Shown: in pieces, positions 61,561 through 64,000 of the stretch
How the letters are laid out: every line of letters starts with the position of its first letter
Position numbering within the stretch: the stretch's first letter is position 1
Assembly (NCBI RefSeq): GCF_023746615.1
Contig: NZ_CP082275.1
Coordinates: 310,001-374,000 of the forward strand
DNA length: 64,000 nucleotides
Direction of reading: 5' to 3'
Source of the DNA: Grimontia kaedaensis
GTDB taxonomy: Bacteria; Pseudomonadota; Gammaproteobacteria; Enterobacterales; Vibrionaceae
Notes under the pieces: model-generated
Told to the model about the DNA's origin: nothing
Seen by the model: the letters and a program-made list of their open reading frames with translations, nothing else
The model's database searches: none
Position numbers and translations under genes: made by a program

Positions 61561-63379
61561 TCCCCTGATCCCCAAACATCGCCCAGGAAACACTGCGGTT
61601 AACTGTGCAGTAATCGCCCAGTGACAATTCACCTGACGACCCTTCAAAGCGATATTCCGGCAATGCCTGCATCTGAGGAAGGGCTTCAATCAATGCATAC
61701 GCATCCATCCCCAAAGCATATAGGCGAGTCATACCATTATCCAGCCCTGGCCAGAGTTGGTTAAAGCGCGCAGCAGTAGGATTGTTAGGCTCAACCAGAA
61801 GGGGAACGTCACTAAATTCGATACCGCGAAGTTCACCAATTTCCCCAACGCCGTTCACTCGGTTGTTAGAGCGTGAGCTTGCGTACAATTTCGGCGGTTG
61901 AACGTCCGGGTTGATGGCGACTTCAATGAACGGCTTAAGCAGCGTGAGTTCACCTGCATTGGCGACAAGGTAGACAGCATCAACATCGCGGCGGCTACGT
62001 TGCTCTGATTCCATTTCCAGCCCCAAAAGTTGCTGCATTTGCTGGATACGCCCTTGGCTTTCCGTTAGGCCAAATACCCGTTGAACCGTCTTCTGCATCG
62101 CTGCGCGATTTTTAAAGAATTCGACTTCTGCAGGCTCACCAGTCTGCTCTTCCCATTGCTTGGAGAATGCTTCACTCACACGTCGGCCAAAGCTGTTGTT
62201 AGGTGCAATCACCAATGGATACTGATGTTTGTTCTGAGCAATATGCAGTGCAGCTTGCTCTGCTTCTTGCTCTGGAGATAGTGTGAAGAAGCAAGTATTC
62301 GCCGCACCCTCGTCTTCGTTTGGAATATTCAGTGCCAACGTGGGAATCGCGTTTTGGCTGACAGTCAGGAACTCTTCAATTTTATCTTTGCGAAGAGGGC
62401 CGATAGCAAACTGAATACCGTCAGTACGCATTTGGTTGACGATGTCAGTCGTTGACAATCCGTTGGTGTCGTAGAACATCACTGAAGGCGCAGTATTGCC
62501 CGAATCATCATCCAGCAGCGCTTGTACCAAACCATTACGAATAGCTTCGCCTTGTGCCGCGAACTTGTCGCTTAGTGGCAGCATCACGCCGATGCGATCA
62601 GGGCGGAGGATCTCCATCGACTGAAGTGCCGTCAGATCGTTCGGTAGGTAGCGGTTAGCCGGGTGAGATGGATTGGCTGCTAGCCATTGGTTCAGCGCTT
62701 CTTGTTGCTGAGCAGGACGGCCCGAGTAACGGCGCAAGAGGTTTACCAGCTCGACCCAGCCATTCAGAACTGGATTGGTGGTTGCAGACAGAGAGTTCAG
62801 CTCTGAAGGTGGCATTTTCACCAGCAGTGTCCAAACGTTTTCCCAGTTTTGCTGCTTATCGTAATTGTCCGTGATGTAAGGAGAGCCCTCGGCATAAGAG
62901 AGCACAGCGCCTGGCATGTTGCCCAGTGCTTCGTAAAGTTCACCTTTCAACAGGTAATAGCGCTGGTATTGAATAGCAGGAATACCCCAAGATGGCTGGA
63001 AGTTCAGGTTATCAACAGCGGTCTGCAGATCGCCTTTTTGCTGAGATAACAAAGCGCGGTTCAGTTGCCATTCGGAAAGTTGCAGTGGGGTCAGTGGCAG
63101 TTTTGCCAAACGACTGACTAAAACATCGGCTTGTGCGTACTGTTTTTCAGCAATCAGTGCTTTTAACGCCAACAGATACCAGTCAGCTTTTGCTTCTCCG
63201 GTTTCGGTTTCTGCTTTCAGCAAATAGAAAGTCGATGACTCCAGCGCCGGCGCTGTGATGTCATATTGCGGTCCTTGCTCAACAGGTGGTGTGGTGGTAC
63301 ACGCCGAAAGCACCAATGCCAGCGCGATTGGTGGAAGAACTCGTGATACACTTTTGCACTTATGGGTTATTTTACGCAT
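61544..63379 (-). CDS. lpoA: PBP1a activator lipoprotein LpoA
   Basis: LpoA is an outer-membrane lipoprotein that reaches through the periplasm to activate PBP1a transpeptidase. It is about 611 residues from ATG 63379. It has lipobox LVLSAC, a TPR-like N-terminal domain (about 30-245) and a periplasmic-binding-protein-like C-terminal domain (about 255-600; RIGVMLPLSDKFAAQGEAI opens it, shown in part). Length is near E. coli (678, with a longer linker). It is divergent from rsmI. Confidence 0.95.
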   Translation of the reverse strand: MRKITHKCKSVSRVLPPIALALVLSACTTTPPVEQGPQYDITAPALESSTFYLLKAETETGEAKADWYLLALKALIAEKQYAQADVLVSRLAKLPLTPLQLSEWQLNRALLSQQKGDLQTAVDNLNFQPSWGIPAIQYQRYYLLKGELYEALGNMPGAVLSYAEGSPYITDNYDKQQNWENVWTLLVKMPPSELNSLSATTNPVLNGWVELVNLLRRYSGRPAQQQEALNQWLAANPSHPANRYLPNDLTALQSMEILRPDRIGVMLPLSDKFAAQGEAIRNGLVQALLDDDSGNTAPSVMFYDTNGLSTTDIVNQMRTDGIQFAIGPLRKDKIEEFLTVSQNAIPTLALNIPNEDEGAANTCFFTLSPEQEAEQAALHIAQNKHQYPLVIAPNNSFGRRVSEAFSKQWEEQTGEPAEVEFFKNRAAMQKTVQRVFGLTESQGRIQQMQQLLGLEMESEQRSRRDVDAVYLVANAGELTLLKPFIEVAINPDVQPPKLYASSRSNNRVNGVGEIGELRGIEFSDVPLLVEPNNPTAARFNQLWPGLDNGMTRLYALGMDAYALIEALPQMQALPEYRFEGSSGELSLGDYCTVNRSVSWAMFGDQGIVSVK

Positions 63380-63440
63380 GAACATCTTCTGTCCGTAACT
63401 TGTTGCCCTCTATATTAATCGCCGAAGGGTTGTGAAACAA

Positions 63441-64000
63441 ATGACTGATGAAACTTCAACCATGGTTGACGTCTCAACTTTATATATCGTGCCGACACCG
63501 ATCGGAAACCTGGGAGATATCACCCAGCGTGCTTTGGAGATTTTGCAGCAGGTCGACATCATCGCTGCCGAGGATACCCGCCACACTGGTAAACTACTGT
63601 CCCATTTTGGAATCACCACCCGAACTTTCGCACTGCATGACCACAATGAACAACAGAAAGCAGACTTTCTGATTGAAAAATTGGTCACAGGGCAAACTAT
63701 CGCGCTGGTGTCTGATGCGGGCACGCCGTTGATATCTGATCCAGGTTACCACTTGGTAACCCGTTGTCGTCAGGCGGGTGTCAAAGTTGTTCCTTTGCCT
63801 GGGCCTTGTGCAGTCATTACTGCCTTGAGTGCGTCTGGCTTGCCTTCGGATCGTTTCAGCTTCGAAGGTTTTCTGCCGCCAAAAAGCAAAGGCCGCCGTG
63901 ATAAGTTTTCTGACATTGCAGAAGACCCACGAACCCTGATTTTTTACGAATCGCCACACCGTATTCTCGATACGCTCGACGACATGCTGGCGGTATTGGG
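63441..64000 (+). CDS. rsmI: 16S rRNA 2'-O-methyltransferase RsmI (partial, runs off the edge)
   Basis: RsmI methylates the ribose of C1402 in 16S rRNA using S-adenosylmethionine. The frame from ATG 63441 is open to the window end (186 full codons). Tetrapyrrole-methylase-fold motifs are present: LYIVPTPIGNLGDIT (about 14-28), AAEDTRHTGKLL, LVSDAGTPLISDPG and GPCAVITALSASGLP, and YESPHRI near the end. About 100 C-terminal residues are missing beyond the edge. Divergent from lpoA; only 61 bases separate the two starts, so the promoters must be compact or overlapping. Confidence 0.95.
   Translation, partial: MTDETSTMVDVSTLYIVPTPIGNLGDITQRALEILQQVDIIAAEDTRHTGKLLSHFGITTRTFALHDHNEQQKADFLIEKLVTGQTIALVSDAGTPLISDPGYHLVTRCRQAGVKVVPLPGPCAVITALSASGLPSDRFSFEGFLPPKSKGRRDKFSDIAEDPRTLIFYESPHRILDTLDDMLAVL

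Overview
The window is a chromosomal segment of a gammaproteobacterium, almost certainly a member of the Vibrionales. A qstR-like regulator next to ssb, followed by csrD/mshH, the whole MSHA type IV pilus locus and mreBCD, is a Vibrio-type gene order. The individual proteins read like Vibrionaceae sequences, but genus is not decidable from sequence alone (a Grimontia, Enterovibrio or Photobacterium relative is possible). Almost everything is core genome. I see no tRNA, rRNA, CRISPR array, insertion sequence or prophage.

Layout. (1) 1-4.3 kb: two tandem mini-RTX (calcium-binding nonapeptide repeat) genes, the second interrupted by an in-frame amber codon. They sit downstream of the competence-type regulator qstR, which is divergent from ssb. 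A LysR regulator follows ssb. (2) 4.4-21.8 kb: csrD and the MSHA locus mshI-J-K-L-M-N-E-G-F-A-C-D-O-P-Q, with a single major-pilin-type gene and no recognisable mshB. (3) 21.9-34.7 kb: mreBCD, maf, rng, yhdP, a nitrilase-family gene, tldD, darP and tldE (pmbA), i.e. cell shape, RNA processing, envelope lipid transport and TldD/E proteolysis. (4) 34.8-36 kb: an AT-rich acyltransferase-3 gene that looks inserted between tldE and mgtE. (5) 36.1-45.4 kb, minus strand: mgtE, npr-rapZ-ptsN-hpf-rpoN (nitrogen PTS and sigma-54 cluster) and lptB-lptA-lptC-kdsC-kdsD-yrbG (LPS transport and Kdo synthesis). (6) 45.7-50.3 kb, plus strand: mlaFEDCB-ibaG-murA (phospholipid transport, peptidoglycan precursor). 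(7) 50.4-54.8 kb: degS and degQ, zapG and zapE. (8) 55-60 kb: rplM-rpsI with a structured leader, petABC (cytochrome bc1), sspA-sspB. (9) 60-64 kb: dolP, diaA, yraN and lpoA on the minus strand, then rsmI running off the right edge.

Functional themes. The left third combines functions tied to surface life: a QstR-type regulator, CsrD (in E. coli a factor for Csr sRNA turnover, with degenerate GGDEF/EAL domains), and the MSHA pilus, whose extension ATPase MshE carries tandem c-di-GMP-binding motifs. The remainder is an envelope-biogenesis run (mre, yhdP, lpt, kds, mla, murA, lpoA, dolP, degS/degQ).

The points most worth a second look are the structured csrD leader with GGA motifs, the mini-RTX pair with its amber codon, the altered first c-di-GMP motif of MshE, the missing mshB with a divergent MshQ, and the AT-rich acyltransferase insert. 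I did not find a convincing completely new system.
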